Below, in pieces: positions 39,001-47,764 of a stretch of DNA of 64,000 nucleotides. The notes beneath the pieces were generated by a model. That model made no database searches, was not told the origin of the DNA, and saw nothing but the letters and a program-made list of their open reading frames with translations. This stretch comes from Dehalococcoidia bacterium (lineage in GTDB: Bacteria; Chloroflexota; Dehalococcoidia; E44-bin15): the NCBI GenBank assembly GCA_041649635.1, contig JBAZMV010000006.1, positions 43,054 to 107,053 of the forward strand, written 5' to 3'. Each line of letters starts with the position of its first letter. Within the stretch, counting starts at the first letter, position 1. Made by a program: the position numbers and the translations under genes.

Positions 39001-39028
39001 CTAAGGCCTTCATTCTTCTATCTTTCAT
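36023..39028 (-). CDS. Surface protein: BNR/sortilin-like propeller, fibronectin domains, C-terminal anchor
   Basis: 1001 residues. Signal peptide (about 6-35, ending SYA-A). Residues 40-720 have repeated propeller blades of the BNR/sortilin type: STNGGFGWQET, YYSEDRGTSF, SPDGGATWSPS, STDAGVTWATS. Two fibronectin-like domains follow (about 750-960: EIEGAKTYEVQLAFDE and SVAATGYELILTK, with KYYWRVRVID and NYCWKVRGVND). One C-terminal helix (about 972-994) ends HSRSG. GAGGCGGGT precedes the ATG. Function unknown; glycan binding or hydrolysis is possible but no catalytic Asp-box set was confirmed. The anchor-last layout matches the 2269-residue protein. Confidence 0.85.
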   Translation of the reverse strand: MKDRRMKALGLFAALSLVVCLIASGIVSDANSSYAATSSLKWTQISIPDEDDMQLYPGYDIGPMAVSPDGSTVFAAVQNELVLTDWALMKSTNGGFGWQETGLAGAMAAIADTSDIVAVVLSPSWNTDSTIFAATEKNAYYSEDRGTSFDNLAEVPGTGGAAVITSLALGRENGNVVVAVGTSDGALGGDVYILDMAVWNVQTIGAYDVLAVGLSPSYASDSAIIAVVTDASQTRVRTKLGIAAWDAAVRDATFKDQDGLDFVSYRASIGFPSDYIAASGSSSIRVFVGLSAVGPRGDVFSIQWAGWPAIPTVADCQVRGYENPPTNTIPTETNIWSMAVSGSGASVVIIAGTEAADPAAIPSPPGQFITYVSPDGGATWSPSQSDYLSCKQPTGEDRATAVMTSSVAYVGTFGSQSAVSSASASGTGGGFSSWNQRGLVDVVIGEITDMSPSEGYFADGTIYITTLNASDASLWRTQTEGRTWERVYCSTLTGTPATCVFDTVRLVGNILVLAESNNTGIVPSFDGCVTFGATRYTSQPVTAFVIESEEIYYAGDASGGVWGSTDAGVTWATSSDSDIPTTDMIIDLVLMEDGEIYAGTNNGGVYKAGSSLAFERVGPDTPGATPDIVHVAPDPYDRNYVYVGIQGGAATQGIWRFDQSDDEAEWERIKDGVDISSIVCEEQDGILYAISSSTGIGLRSVDPTTTKSAPEFQDINNGLEVGDSVLRGLKLIPNPTFLFAIGGASYTQLWITSDEMVRMKLLAPEDGSESGIILEDEVFLGRAMVRLEWKEIEGAKTYEVQLAFDEDFISPVDDSYYDGGTHESTGLLKMVYPWLGTKYYWRVRVIDPYMSQWSEPWSFITPLGPALSMPVLLSPEPGSEGVSLRPLLQWSSSVAATGYELILTKNCDWSNPVLNLYGDNAVNETAYQVTFDLAKNTNYCWKVRGVNDITNSPWSDSLSFTTGSTVVTENEGLPIWVWVIIALGSILMLAIIVLIVHSRSG

Positions 39029-39317
39029 ACCCGCCTCTTACAAACGCAATTCACACTTTCTACCACATCATAGCAGAATTTGTCAAGGCTTGCTAATATA
39101 ATTTTCAAAAAATGCGACTAAATCACAGGAATTGTATTATATACCGACCGCAGATATAAACTCAATACGCGTATATTAGATATTCGAGGATTTGATTTCG
39201 TTACTTCTACGTGCTATCGAATAAATGCGTTGGACAAATACCATCATAACGACTTAAACTGTAATCGGTCGAATTTATTGAATTTGATCTCTTCTATGGA
39301 ACGTTCGAGCTGCGAGA

Positions 39318-41285
39318 ATGCCGGATTTCAGAATAGTATCAGACTTCAAGCCCACAGGGGACCAGCCTCAGGCTATAGAGAAGCTGGCCGACGGACTCGC
39401 GCGCGGACTCAAGCACCAGACGTTGCTCGGTGTCACCGGCAGCGGCAAGACATTCACCATGGCCAACATCATCGAGCGGGTGCAGCGCCCCACACTAATC
39501 ATGTCACATAACAAAACCCTGGCCGCGCAACTCGCTAGCGAACTTAGGGAGTTCTTCCCGGATAACGCCGTGGAATACTTCGTCAGCTACTATGATTACT
39601 ACCAGCCAGAGGCCTACGTCCCGCAGACCGACACGTATATAGAAAAAGAGACCGACATCAACGAGGAGATCGACAAGCTGCGCCACGCCTCGACCAGGGC
39701 GCTTTTGAGCCGGCGCGATGTCGTCATCGTAGCCTCCGTGTCCTGCATCTACGGCCTGGGCTCGCCGGAGGAATACAAAAGCTTTGTGCTGAGCTTGAAG
39801 AAAGGGCAAACGATAAAGCCGGAGACGGTATCCCGCAAGCTGGTCGCCATGCAGTACGAGCGCAACGATATCGACTTCACCAGAGGCCGCTTCCGCCTGC
39901 GCGGCGATACGCTGGAGGTGCAGCCGGCCTACGAGGAGCTGGCGGTACGGGTGGAGTTCTTCGGCGATACCATCGAGCGATTGGTTGAGGTGGACCCGCT
40001 GACCGGCGAACTGCTGGCCGAGCGCGAAGAAGTCGATATCTACCCCGCCAAGCACTTCGTTCTATCCCCGGACAAGATGAATGCGGCGATGGACGATATT
40101 CGCGCGGAGCTGAAGGAGCGGCTGGCCGGGCTAAAGGAGCAGGGCAAGTTCCTGGAAGCGGCCAGGCTGGAATCCAGGACAAACTACGACCTCGAGATGA
40201 TGGGCGAGGTCGGCTACTGCACCGGTATAGAGAATTACTCGCGGCACCTGCTGCGGCGGGCGCCGGGCAGCCCGCCATGGACTCTGATCGACTACTTTCC
40301 CAACGATTATCTGCTCATTATCGACGAGTCGCACATGACACTGCCGCAGATACGCGGCATGTATCACGGCGACAGGTCGCGCAAGCAGACGCTCGTCGAC
40401 TACGGGTTCCGCCTCCCCTCGGCGCTGGACAACCGCCCTCTGAACTTCGAGGAGTTCGAGGAACACGTTAATCAGGTTATATACGCCTCCGCAACGCCGG
40501 GGCCGTACGAATACGAGCACAGCCGGCGTATCGCCGAGCAACTGATAAGGCCCACCGGCCTGCTGGAGCCGTCGATAGAGGTCAAGCCGACGAAAAATCA
40601 AATCGACGACCTGATGGAGCAGATAAGGATTCGCGTCAAGCGCGGGGAGCGCTGCCTGGTGACTACCATGACCAAGCGCATGGCCGAGCAGCTTGCGGAA
40701 TACCTGAAGGAGATGGGGATAAAGACGCACTACCTGCACTCGGAGATCGATACGCTGGAACGAATCGACATCCTGCGCGACCTGCGGCTTGGAATTTACG
40801 ACGTGGTTGTCGGAATCAATCTTTTACGGGAAGGGCTCGACCTGCCCGAGGTCAGCCTGGTGGCGATACTGGATGCCGATAACGAAGGCTTTTTACGGTC
40901 GCGCGACTCGCTGATACAGACCATGGGCCGCGCCGCGCGCCATATCGAAGGCAACGTCATCATGTACGCGGACACAATCACCGGATCCATGCAGGCGGCC
41001 ATGGACGAGGTGCAGCGCAGGAGAACGCTTCAGGTTGCGTACAACGAGGCCAACGGCATCACGCCGCAGGGCATCAAGAAAGCGATCAAGGATATCAGCG
41101 ACCGCATCGCCGCCGTAGCCGAGACCCGCGCCCCTTACCAGGTCAGCGCGCTCCCCAAAGACGAGCAGCTCCGCCTGATCAAAGACCTGGAATCGCAGAT
41201 GAAACAGGCGGCAAAGAACCTCGAATTCGAGAAGGCGGCGCTGCTAAGGGACCGTATCATCGAGATGCGGAGGGCCATGGAATGA
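39318..41285 (+). CDS. uvrB: UvrABC excision repair protein B
   Basis: 655 residues. Walker A GVTGSGKTF near 38, the damage-probing hairpin YYDYYQPEAYVP near 97, the DESH box in LLIIDESHMTLP, helicase motifs IGRAARH-type (MGRAARHIEGN), and the C-terminal UVR motif LESQMKQAAKNLEFEKAA. It verifies DNA damage with UvrA and recruits UvrC. The stop overlaps the next gene by 4 bases. Confidence 0.97.
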   Translation: MPDFRIVSDFKPTGDQPQAIEKLADGLARGLKHQTLLGVTGSGKTFTMANIIERVQRPTLIMSHNKTLAAQLASELREFFPDNAVEYFVSYYDYYQPEAYVPQTDTYIEKETDINEEIDKLRHASTRALLSRRDVVIVASVSCIYGLGSPEEYKSFVLSLKKGQTIKPETVSRKLVAMQYERNDIDFTRGRFRLRGDTLEVQPAYEELAVRVEFFGDTIERLVEVDPLTGELLAEREEVDIYPAKHFVLSPDKMNAAMDDIRAELKERLAGLKEQGKFLEAARLESRTNYDLEMMGEVGYCTGIENYSRHLLRRAPGSPPWTLIDYFPNDYLLIIDESHMTLPQIRGMYHGDRSRKQTLVDYGFRLPSALDNRPLNFEEFEEHVNQVIYASATPGPYEYEHSRRIAEQLIRPTGLLEPSIEVKPTKNQIDDLMEQIRIRVKRGERCLVTTMTKRMAEQLAEYLKEMGIKTHYLHSEIDTLERIDILRDLRLGIYDVVVGINLLREGLDLPEVSLVAILDADNEGFLRSRDSLIQTMGRAARHIEGNVIMYADTITGSMQAAMDEVQRRRTLQVAYNEANGITPQGIKKAIKDISDRIAAVAETRAPYQVSALPKDEQLRLIKDLESQMKQAAKNLEFEKAALLRDRIIEMRRAME

Positions 41286-41788
41286 GTCTCGTAGAAATCG
41301 ATTTGTACTCCATGACAGAAGCAAAAGCTGAATCCTTCATAAACGAAATGAGGGAAAAAAGCTTGGCGTTAGTAACATTTTTACCATTTTCTGAAAAAGG
41401 TATGCAAATATTTCGAAAACACTTCATGTGTCTAAGATGTGGCCAATGCTGCAATGGTATTATACTGCACGAGAAGGGGATAGCTATTACCTCAAGGGAA
41501 TTAAATAGGTTGAAGCGATATCGAAAAGCTAAAGTTCTTAGACAAATGTTATTAACTAGGAATGACGGTACTCTTGCATTGAAACTACCTTGCCCGTTCT
41601 ATAATGAGCACAAGAAGCCTACTTGCACAATTTACGAAGATCGCCCTTCTATTTGCAAAACATACCCTCTGGACGAGCCTGTGCCTATAGGGCCAGAAGA
41701 GCGTCTCTGCATAACTGTAGATCCTTATTGTCCAGCAGCATGTAATCTCTTTAAAGACGTAGTCTCCATGTTAAGAAGTCATCTTTGA
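41282..41788 (+). CDS. YkgJ-family cysteine-cluster protein
   Basis: 168 residues. Cysteine motif CLRCGQCC (50-57), then LPCPFYNE, CTIYEDRPSICKTYPL and CITVDPYCPAACN, the layout of the YkgJ zinc- or iron-binding family. Its biochemical role is not settled. The gene is clearly richer in A+T than uvrB, with many AAA, ATT and TTA codons, yet its ATG overlaps the uvrB stop (ATGA). That contrast hints at transfer or a recent join. Confidence 0.83.
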   Translation: MSLVEIDLYSMTEAKAESFINEMREKSLALVTFLPFSEKGMQIFRKHFMCLRCGQCCNGIILHEKGIAITSRELNRLKRYRKAKVLRQMLLTRNDGTLALKLPCPFYNEHKKPTCTIYEDRPSICKTYPLDEPVPIGPEERLCITVDPYCPAACNLFKDVVSMLRSHL

Positions 41789-41814
41789 TAATATCAATAA
41801 AAGGTTCACAAGTA

Positions 41815-41958
41815 ATGAGCGACAATATAGAGACCAGACAGGAGCGCCGCGAGAAAAAACTGAGGAAGAAGCGGGAACGGATGCCGCAGCACGGCAGGAC
41901 GCTGGGTAAAGTTTACCGCGACGCAGTGCTAAAACGGCTGCGGAAAAAAGCGGAATGA
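41815..41958 (+). CDS. Small basic hypothetical protein, 47 residues
   Basis: MSDNIETRQERREKK, then KKRERMPQHGRTLGKVYRDAV, ending LRKKAE; about 40% Arg and Lys. Base use is like the high-GC neighbours, unlike the YkgJ-like gene just before it. It has a weak AAGG before the ATG. It may bind nucleic acid. It ends 8 bases before the convergent accDA gene. Confidence 0.55.
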   Translation: MSDNIETRQERREKKLRKKRERMPQHGRTLGKVYRDAVLKRLRKKAE

Positions 41959-41965
41959 ATCGATT

Positions 41966-43819
41966 CTATTTGCTCTCGGGCGGCTCTTTATGCTTTCCTT
42001 CTTCGTCAGGCGATTGAGCCCCTTCCTTTAGTTCACCGCCATCCGAACGAGAAGCCCTGCGCTCCTTGAGCTCATCCACCTTCAGTGAAATATACTCGGA
42101 AAGCTGTGCCCTCTCCTTGGAGAAAGCAACCCTCAACCGCGAGTTATATCTTCCCATGCCGCGATACTTTTCATACCTGTTCTTGGTCAGCCGGCTCCAG
42201 AAAGTCCCCTGCAACTGAACCATCTCGTTCAATATGTATTTCTTCAGTTGGCGCGCCGCCTCATCGGGCGAGACGTGAGCCCCACCCTTGGGTTCCGGCA
42301 CAATCACATCAATCACGCCGAGGTCAGAGCAGTCCTTCGCCGTCAGCTTCAGTGCCGTGGCGACCTCCTCCGCCTTGCTGGAATCCCGGTAGAGAAGGCT
42401 GGCGGCCCTCTCCGGCGGTATCACCGAAAAGATGGCGTTCTCCAGCATCAGTATGCGGTCGGCGACACCGAAGGCCAGCGCGCCGTCGCTGCCGCCCTCA
42501 CCTATGATCACGGCCACTATAGGCACGGGCAGATCCGACATCTGGGCCAGGCACTGTGCAATGGCGTTGCCCACCCCCCGTTCCTCGGAGTTCAGGCCGG
42601 GGTAGGCGCCCGGGGTATCGATAAATGTCACCACGGGCAGCATGAACTTGGCCGCCAGTTTCATGGCTCGCTGCGCCTTGCGGAAGCCCTCAGGATATAT
42701 CCAGCCCTTCTTGCCCATGTCCCCGTGTCCGCGCTCCTGAGCGATAACAACGACGGTTCCGCCGCCGATATCCGCCAGCCCGCAGACCACCGACTCGTCA
42801 TCGCCGAAGCAGCGGTCCCCGTGCAACTCGATGAAGCTGGAACATATCCTGCCGATGTAATCCAGCGACGTGGGCCGGTCCTCGTGCCTGGCAAGCTGGA
42901 CGCTCTTCCACGCCGATTCCCTGTGCGTCTTTATCGGCGGATATGGCCCGAACCTTCTCTTGATCGATATTCGATACTGAGATAAAAGCTGGTCCAGCAG
43001 CACGGCCAGCAGCTCGCGCAGCCTTGGGCGTTCCACGATCAGGTCGATCAACCCGTGTTTCAGATGAGCTTCAGCCGTATGCGTATCGGGAGGCAGTGTT
43101 CCTCCCTCCATCTCCGCCACCAGCCTCATGGGAGCGAAGCCTATGAGCGCCCCGGGTTCGGCAACGATGATATCGGCCAGATTGGCGAAGCTGGAATAAA
43201 CCTCGCCAGTGGTGGGATTGGTGAGAACCGATATAAAGGGCAGGTTCGTATCGATGAACTGTTTGGCCGCAGCCGCCGTCTTGGCCATCTGCATCAGCGC
43301 CAGCACGCCCTCCTGCACTCGCGCGCCTCCACTCGACACTACGGCCACAAGCGGCAGCCGTTTCTTAAGGGCATGCTCAAAGGCCAGCGCCACCTTCTCG
43401 CCCACCACACAACCCATGCCTCCGCCCAGGAAGCTGAAGTCCAGCACCACCATAACAGTCCAGGTGCCCTCTATCTGGCACACACCGGTGACCACGGCCT
43501 CGGGCAAGCCGGTCCTCTTCTGCGCCTCGAAGACGCGCTTCTTATACGACGTCTCGCCCGAGAAGGACAGCGGATCGAGCGAGGCCAGCGACCTGTTCAT
43601 CTCGATAAAGCTCTCATTGTCCGCTATGAGCGCGATACGGTCGTAGGCCGATATCTGATAGTGGTAGCCGCACTCGGGACATATTCGGAAGCGCTCGAAC
43701 GTGTCGTTCGATAGAAGGTTCCCGCCGCAGTACAGGCAGGTGTTCATCTTATCGAAGGCGCCGTGCTCTAGACGCTCCGGCCGCCGCGGCAGAATCTTAT
43801 CGAAGAAGCCCTTCATCAT
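41966..43819 (-). CDS. accDA: Acetyl-CoA carboxylase carboxyltransferase, beta-alpha fusion
   Basis: 617 residues. The AccD part comes first (about 1-290), with a four-cysteine zinc ribbon (CLYCGG and CPECGYHY) and SSGGARVQEG. The AccA part follows (about 310-560: DRCFGDDESVVCG, GHGDMGKKGW, FIDTPGAYPG, GEGGSDGALAFGVAD). A charged tail rich in Glu and Lys ends it. It moves the carboxyl group from biotin to acetyl-CoA to give malonyl-CoA, the first step in fatty-acid synthesis. In most bacteria accA and accD are separate. It overlaps ftsK by 4 bases. Confidence 0.94.
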   Translation of the reverse strand: MMKGFFDKILPRRPERLEHGAFDKMNTCLYCGGNLLSNDTFERFRICPECGYHYQISAYDRIALIADNESFIEMNRSLASLDPLSFSGETSYKKRVFEAQKRTGLPEAVVTGVCQIEGTWTVMVVLDFSFLGGGMGCVVGEKVALAFEHALKKRLPLVAVVSSGGARVQEGVLALMQMAKTAAAAKQFIDTNLPFISVLTNPTTGEVYSSFANLADIIVAEPGALIGFAPMRLVAEMEGGTLPPDTHTAEAHLKHGLIDLIVERPRLRELLAVLLDQLLSQYRISIKRRFGPYPPIKTHRESAWKSVQLARHEDRPTSLDYIGRICSSFIELHGDRCFGDDESVVCGLADIGGGTVVVIAQERGHGDMGKKGWIYPEGFRKAQRAMKLAAKFMLPVVTFIDTPGAYPGLNSEERGVGNAIAQCLAQMSDLPVPIVAVIIGEGGSDGALAFGVADRILMLENAIFSVIPPERAASLLYRDSSKAEEVATALKLTAKDCSDLGVIDVIVPEPKGGAHVSPDEAARQLKKYILNEMVQLQGTFWSRLTKNRYEKYRGMGRYNSRLRVAFSKERAQLSEYISLKVDELKERRASRSDGGELKEGAQSPDEEGKHKEPPESK

Positions 43820-46095
43820 ATCGCATCGCCCTCCGCGGCATCTTGCTTCTTAACATCCGTTTGTTTCTTAATATCCTGTTTCATCAGCACCTGACGCGAT
43901 TTCCCCGGCTCGCCGGGGGCCACAATGCCCTTCTCCTCAAGCAGATCCATTATCTTGGCGGCGCGCGGGTAGCCCACGCCCAGCCGTCTCTGCAAGAATG
44001 ATGTTGATATGTTGTTCAGCCCAGCCGTTAAACCTATGGCCTGCTGCAGTAAGGCGTCCTCCGGGACCCTGTCGCCGGCGGCCGCTTGGGTATCCAGATC
44101 CGGCAGCAGCTGCACGCCGGCCTCCCTGGGGTGCTGGCCTATCCAGAAGCTGACGAGCTTTTCGATCTCGGCCTCCGATACGTATGTGCCCTGAAGCCGC
44201 CTCGGCTTGGGCGCATCGGGCGGCAGGAACAGCATGTCGCCGCGTCCCAGCAGCTTCTCCGCGCCTACGGTGTCGAGGATGGTGCGCGAATCGATCTGCG
44301 AGGCCACGGCAAAGCTGATGCGCGCCGGGAAATTGGCCTTGATCAATCCAGTCACGACATCGACCGAGGGGCGCTGCGTGGCTACTATTAGATGGATGCC
44401 GGTGGCCCGCGCCAGCTGCGCCAGACGGCACAGCATGCGTTCCGTGTCATCGGGCGCTGTCATCATAAGCTCGGCCAGCTCGTCGATGAAGAGCATCAGA
44501 TACGCCAGCGGCTTATCGACACGCGGGCTCTTGTTGTAGGACTCTATATCCCTGGCTCCGACCGCGGCCAGCCTCTTGTAGCGATCATCCATCTCACGCA
44601 CCAGCCATCTAAGGCTGGCCACAGCCTTCTCGTGATCGACTATCACCGGGGTCAGCAGGTGCGGCACATTATTGAAGGACACCAGCTCCACCCGCTTCGG
44701 ATCCACCATGATGAAGCGCACCTCCTCGGGGCTGTCATACATCAATATCGTAGCGATGATGGATTTCATGCAGATGCTCTTGCCGCTGTTGGTGGCGCCG
44801 GCTATCAGCAGGTGCGGCATCTTGGTTAGGTCCGCAACGATGCTCTCCCCGGACATGCCTTTGCCCAGTGCCAGCGGCAGTTTTGTCTTGGCCTTTACCT
44901 TCTGGAAAGTGCCCGTCTCTATTATGCTCCTCAGCGCCACCGTGGATGCCGTGGGGTTCGGCACCTCGATGCCGACCATGGCCTTGCCCGGTATCGGCGC
45001 CTCTATCTTAAGGGAAGGCGACTCCAGCGCCAGCGCCAGGTCGTTGGCCAGCGAGGCGATGCGCTCGACCTTGACCCTGGTCTTGGAGACCTCTTTCTGT
45101 CGAATAGTGATATTGCCGTCCTTGTCCTTTTCCTTTATCTCCTTGAACTTGCGGTCCCACCCCGGCTCCACGCCGTACTGCGTCACAGCCGGGCCCACGT
45201 TGGACTCAACCACCTTGGCCTCAACGCCGTAGCTGGCCAGCGCCTCCTCTATGATGCGCGCCCCGCGCTCGGTGTCCACCGCCGGCTTCTGCGCCTCGGG
45301 CTCCCGCTCGAGCAGCGTCAGGGATGGAAGCTGCCACCTGCTCTCCTCCCCTCCCGCACGCACCGCCGGCTCGACAATATTAACTGCTTCGGTCTTGTCT
45401 TCGACCGGGGCCGGAATTTTCTTCTCTTTCTTCGCGGGCTTCTCTTTCGGCTGTACGACTTCAGTCTCCTGCACGCCGATATCGGTACGAACCGCCGTGA
45501 CCTGTATCGGCTTGGGTTTACGCTCTATGGGATGCTCTTTGACATAGATGAACGGCCGGCACAGAGCGCGCCACAGATAGCTGTGGAGAGGATAACGCTT
45601 ATAGATTTTCGCGATCGAGCGGGCTAGGTACACGACCAGAGCCCAGCACCTTCTCGGCCATATAAGTATTATGCCGAGAAATATGAGCCCGAGAACGATG
45701 AGGAACCCGACGATGAACGAATCGGTGATAATGACGTCGCCCAGCTTCCCGCCCATATCGAAGAACGCCAGTATGCCGAAGACGGCAAAGACCATAGAGA
45801 TGATGCCGAGCCAGACGTTGATGTCATGCAGGAAGGCGGGAACGTGCATCTTCTCGAACAATTGGCGGATCCAGCGACGGAAAAGGAACCACATAACGGC
45901 GAGGATGAAGATGCCCAGCGGGATGAGCCCGTATCCGAATGTATCGACGAACGGGCTTCGCGCCGGCTTGTAGAAACAGAACAGCAGCACCGCCGCCGCA
46001 ACCAGTACGGTCAGGACTATCACAACATAGAAAACGGCGCTGCGGCCCGTCCCCTGCCGATGCTTCGTCGACCCTTTGTCCTTCGCTTCTCCCAT
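43816..46095 (-). CDS. ftsK: DNA translocase FtsK/SpoIIIE
   Basis: About 759 residues from ATG 46095 (MGEAKDKGS). The frame is open 47 codons further, but those are basic and overlap udg. Four membrane helices lie in the first 165 residues, then a charged linker, the alpha/beta motor with Walker A IAGATNSGKSICM (near 433) and Walker B LMLFIDELAELM, and the C-terminal winged-helix gamma domain (STSFLQRRLGVGYPRAAKIM). It pumps chromosomal DNA at the division septum. Confidence 0.94.
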   Translation of the reverse strand: MGEAKDKGSTKHRQGTGRSAVFYVVIVLTVLVAAAVLLFCFYKPARSPFVDTFGYGLIPLGIFILAVMWFLFRRWIRQLFEKMHVPAFLHDINVWLGIISMVFAVFGILAFFDMGGKLGDVIITDSFIVGFLIVLGLIFLGIILIWPRRCWALVVYLARSIAKIYKRYPLHSYLWRALCRPFIYVKEHPIERKPKPIQVTAVRTDIGVQETEVVQPKEKPAKKEKKIPAPVEDKTEAVNIVEPAVRAGGEESRWQLPSLTLLEREPEAQKPAVDTERGARIIEEALASYGVEAKVVESNVGPAVTQYGVEPGWDRKFKEIKEKDKDGNITIRQKEVSKTRVKVERIASLANDLALALESPSLKIEAPIPGKAMVGIEVPNPTASTVALRSIIETGTFQKVKAKTKLPLALGKGMSGESIVADLTKMPHLLIAGATNSGKSICMKSIIATILMYDSPEEVRFIMVDPKRVELVSFNNVPHLLTPVIVDHEKAVASLRWLVREMDDRYKRLAAVGARDIESYNKSPRVDKPLAYLMLFIDELAELMMTAPDDTERMLCRLAQLARATGIHLIVATQRPSVDVVTGLIKANFPARISFAVASQIDSRTILDTVGAEKLLGRGDMLFLPPDAPKPRRLQGTYVSEAEIEKLVSFWIGQHPREAGVQLLPDLDTQAAAGDRVPEDALLQQAIGLTAGLNNISTSFLQRRLGVGYPRAAKIMDLLEEKGIVAPGEPGKSRQVLMKQDIKKQTDVKKQDAAEGDAI

Positions 46096-46105
46096 AACAA
46101 AATCT

Positions 46106-46777
46106 CTAGAACATCGATAGCTGTTTGGGCTCCGTCTGTTCCGACTTCTCTCCCTTTGCGACCTTCTCGATATTCTCCGTTTTCTTTTCTGTCTTCTCTT
46201 TCTGCGGCAACGGCTGCTCTCCGGCCGACCCGCCATCCGCCAGCAACGCCGGAAGCTTAAGCATATCCTCCATCATGACCCTGCGCAAGCTTCCCTGATG
46301 CAGGGCCGCCGCCGGATGGTACATGGCGAAATAGGTAACTCCGTCGCCCTGACGAGAGGTGCCGTGGATCCTGCTTATTGTAGCGCCCGGGAAAAACCTG
46401 GCCATGGAATGCCGTCCCAGTGTTACGATCACCTTCGGTTTAATGACCTCGATCTGCCGGTCGAGCCACTTGCGGCAAGACTCGATCTCGTCGGGCAGGG
46501 GGTCGCGGTTGCTCGGGGGGCGGCATTTAACGACGTTGGCGATATAGACCTCGCTTCTCTTCAATCCGATAGATTGCAGCAGCTCGTCCAGGAACTGCCC
46601 CGCCGGCCCCACAAAAGGCCGCCCCTGCTGGTCCTCGTGCCACCCGGGCGCCTCCCCGATAAACATGATATCGGCATCCTCGCGCCCCTCGCCGGGCACG
46701 GCGCGCTTGCGCTGCTTGCACAGCCTGCAGGCATCGCACTTTGCGATCTTTCCATTCAACTCGGTAAAACTGCTCAC
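46106..46777 (-). CDS. udg: Uracil-DNA glycosylase, family 4/5 type, with clamp-binding tail
   Basis: 223 residues. [4Fe-4S] cysteines in KCDACRLCKQRK and KCRPPSNRDP; active-site motifs GEAPGWHED and MYHPAAALHQ. It removes uracil from DNA. After residue 185 comes a Lys/Glu-rich linker and the final residues are QLSMF, a good match to the beta-clamp binding pentapeptide (QLxLF type). The GTG start overlaps the stop of the permease gene (GTGA), and ftsK starts 10 bases after the udg stop. Confidence 0.93.
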   Translation of the reverse strand: MSSFTELNGKIAKCDACRLCKQRKRAVPGEGREDADIMFIGEAPGWHEDQQGRPFVGPAGQFLDELLQSIGLKRSEVYIANVVKCRPPSNRDPLPDEIESCRKWLDRQIEVIKPKVIVTLGRHSMARFFPGATISRIHGTSRQGDGVTYFAMYHPAAALHQGSLRRVMMEDMLKLPALLADGGSAGEQPLPQKEKTEKKTENIEKVAKGEKSEQTEPKQLSMF

Positions 46778-47559
46778 GACGCAAAACCTCCGGCACGCCA
46801 GTCTCTAAACACGGCCAGTACGCCCGTAATGATTATTATAACGCCAACCATGTCCCTCAGTATATTGGCATCTATCCTGTCCGCGAGAAAGCTGCCCAGC
46901 AGTCCGTAACACACGGCGCTGGGAGCAACATACATCGCGATATCGTTCCTGACCGTCTTCTGCTTTAGATGCGTGAAGGCACCAAAGAACGCTATGACCG
47001 CTATAGCCGCCAGCGATATCCCCTGCGCCGAATGCTGGTCCAGCCCCATCAGAAGCACCATCACCGGTATCAGCACCACGCCGCCGCCCACCCCCATTAG
47101 CCCTGACAGGAATCCGGCCACAAGGCCGCCGAGTATAAACCCGAAATACGCCGCTACGCCCAGGTCACGCTCTACAAGGGTCTCGGCCACCGTAGGGTGG
47201 GTTACAACCATGACGAATCCCACACAGATTATGAACAGCCCGAACAACCACTGCAGGCGCCTCTCCGGAACGCGCTTCATCAGCCTGGCCCCCAGCACAG
47301 CGCCCACGACACCGCCGGCGGCCAGCGCCATAAAAACATCCCACTGGATGTGGCCGTTCACGCCGTACATCACGGCGCTGGCCAGAGCCATAGGGAAAAT
47401 CACGGCAAGAGATGTGCCATGGGCTTCATATTGAGGGACATACAGCACGGCGACGAGCAGGGGCACCAGGAAGACTCCCCCTCCGATGCCGGTGAGCCCT
47501 GCCAGAGTACCCACCGCCGCGCCGACTAGAATGCATGCCAGGGCTTTCTCTTTGGACAT
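46774..47559 (-). CDS. TauE/SafE-family membrane permease
   Basis: 261 residues with about seven to eight membrane helices and the family glycine-rich segments GLTGIGGGVFLVPLL (near 22) and GLMGVGGGVVLIPVM. Relatives move sulfite, sulfoacetate or other anions. It is the first gene of the udg-ftsK-accDA operon and has a good promoter just upstream; no direct functional link to DNA repair is evident. Confidence 0.9.
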   Translation of the reverse strand: MSKEKALACILVGAAVGTLAGLTGIGGGVFLVPLLVAVLYVPQYEAHGTSLAVIFPMALASAVMYGVNGHIQWDVFMALAAGGVVGAVLGARLMKRVPERRLQWLFGLFIICVGFVMVVTHPTVAETLVERDLGVAAYFGFILGGLVAGFLSGLMGVGGGVVLIPVMVLLMGLDQHSAQGISLAAIAVIAFFGAFTHLKQKTVRNDIAMYVAPSAVCYGLLGSFLADRIDANILRDMVGVIIIITGVLAVFRDWRAGGFAS

Positions 47560-47584
47560 TAGTCTCGCCTTTGGATATTCACGG

Positions 47585-47613
47585 ATGATAGCATACGAGT
47601 ATATTCAAGTCAA
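47585..47613 (-). promoter_or_regulatory. Predicted promoter of the permease-udg-ftsK-accDA operon
   Basis: TTGACT (47608-47613), 17 bp, TATCAT (47585-47590) on the minus strand, with the start point about 20 bases before the ATG. Confidence 0.72.
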
Positions 47614-47764
47614 TCGAACTACAAAAAGTTTACAAACGACGCTGCCTAGCCATGACACGCTTGACAAATACTTGCCCTCAGTATTAGAGTATTACAACCT
47701 TTGTAAAAGGCGCGACCCGACAATAAGGATTGCGCCTGCAGTGTTAATATATAGGAGGACTGGT

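Noticed and set aside
46095..46236. 47-codon upstream extension of ftsK
   Set aside because: It overlaps the end of udg in another frame and encodes a basic run unlike FtsK proteins.
47700..47740. GGCGC...GCGCC palindrome upstream of the 29-residue ORF as a terminator
   Set aside because: The arms are short and imperfect and no T-run follows.
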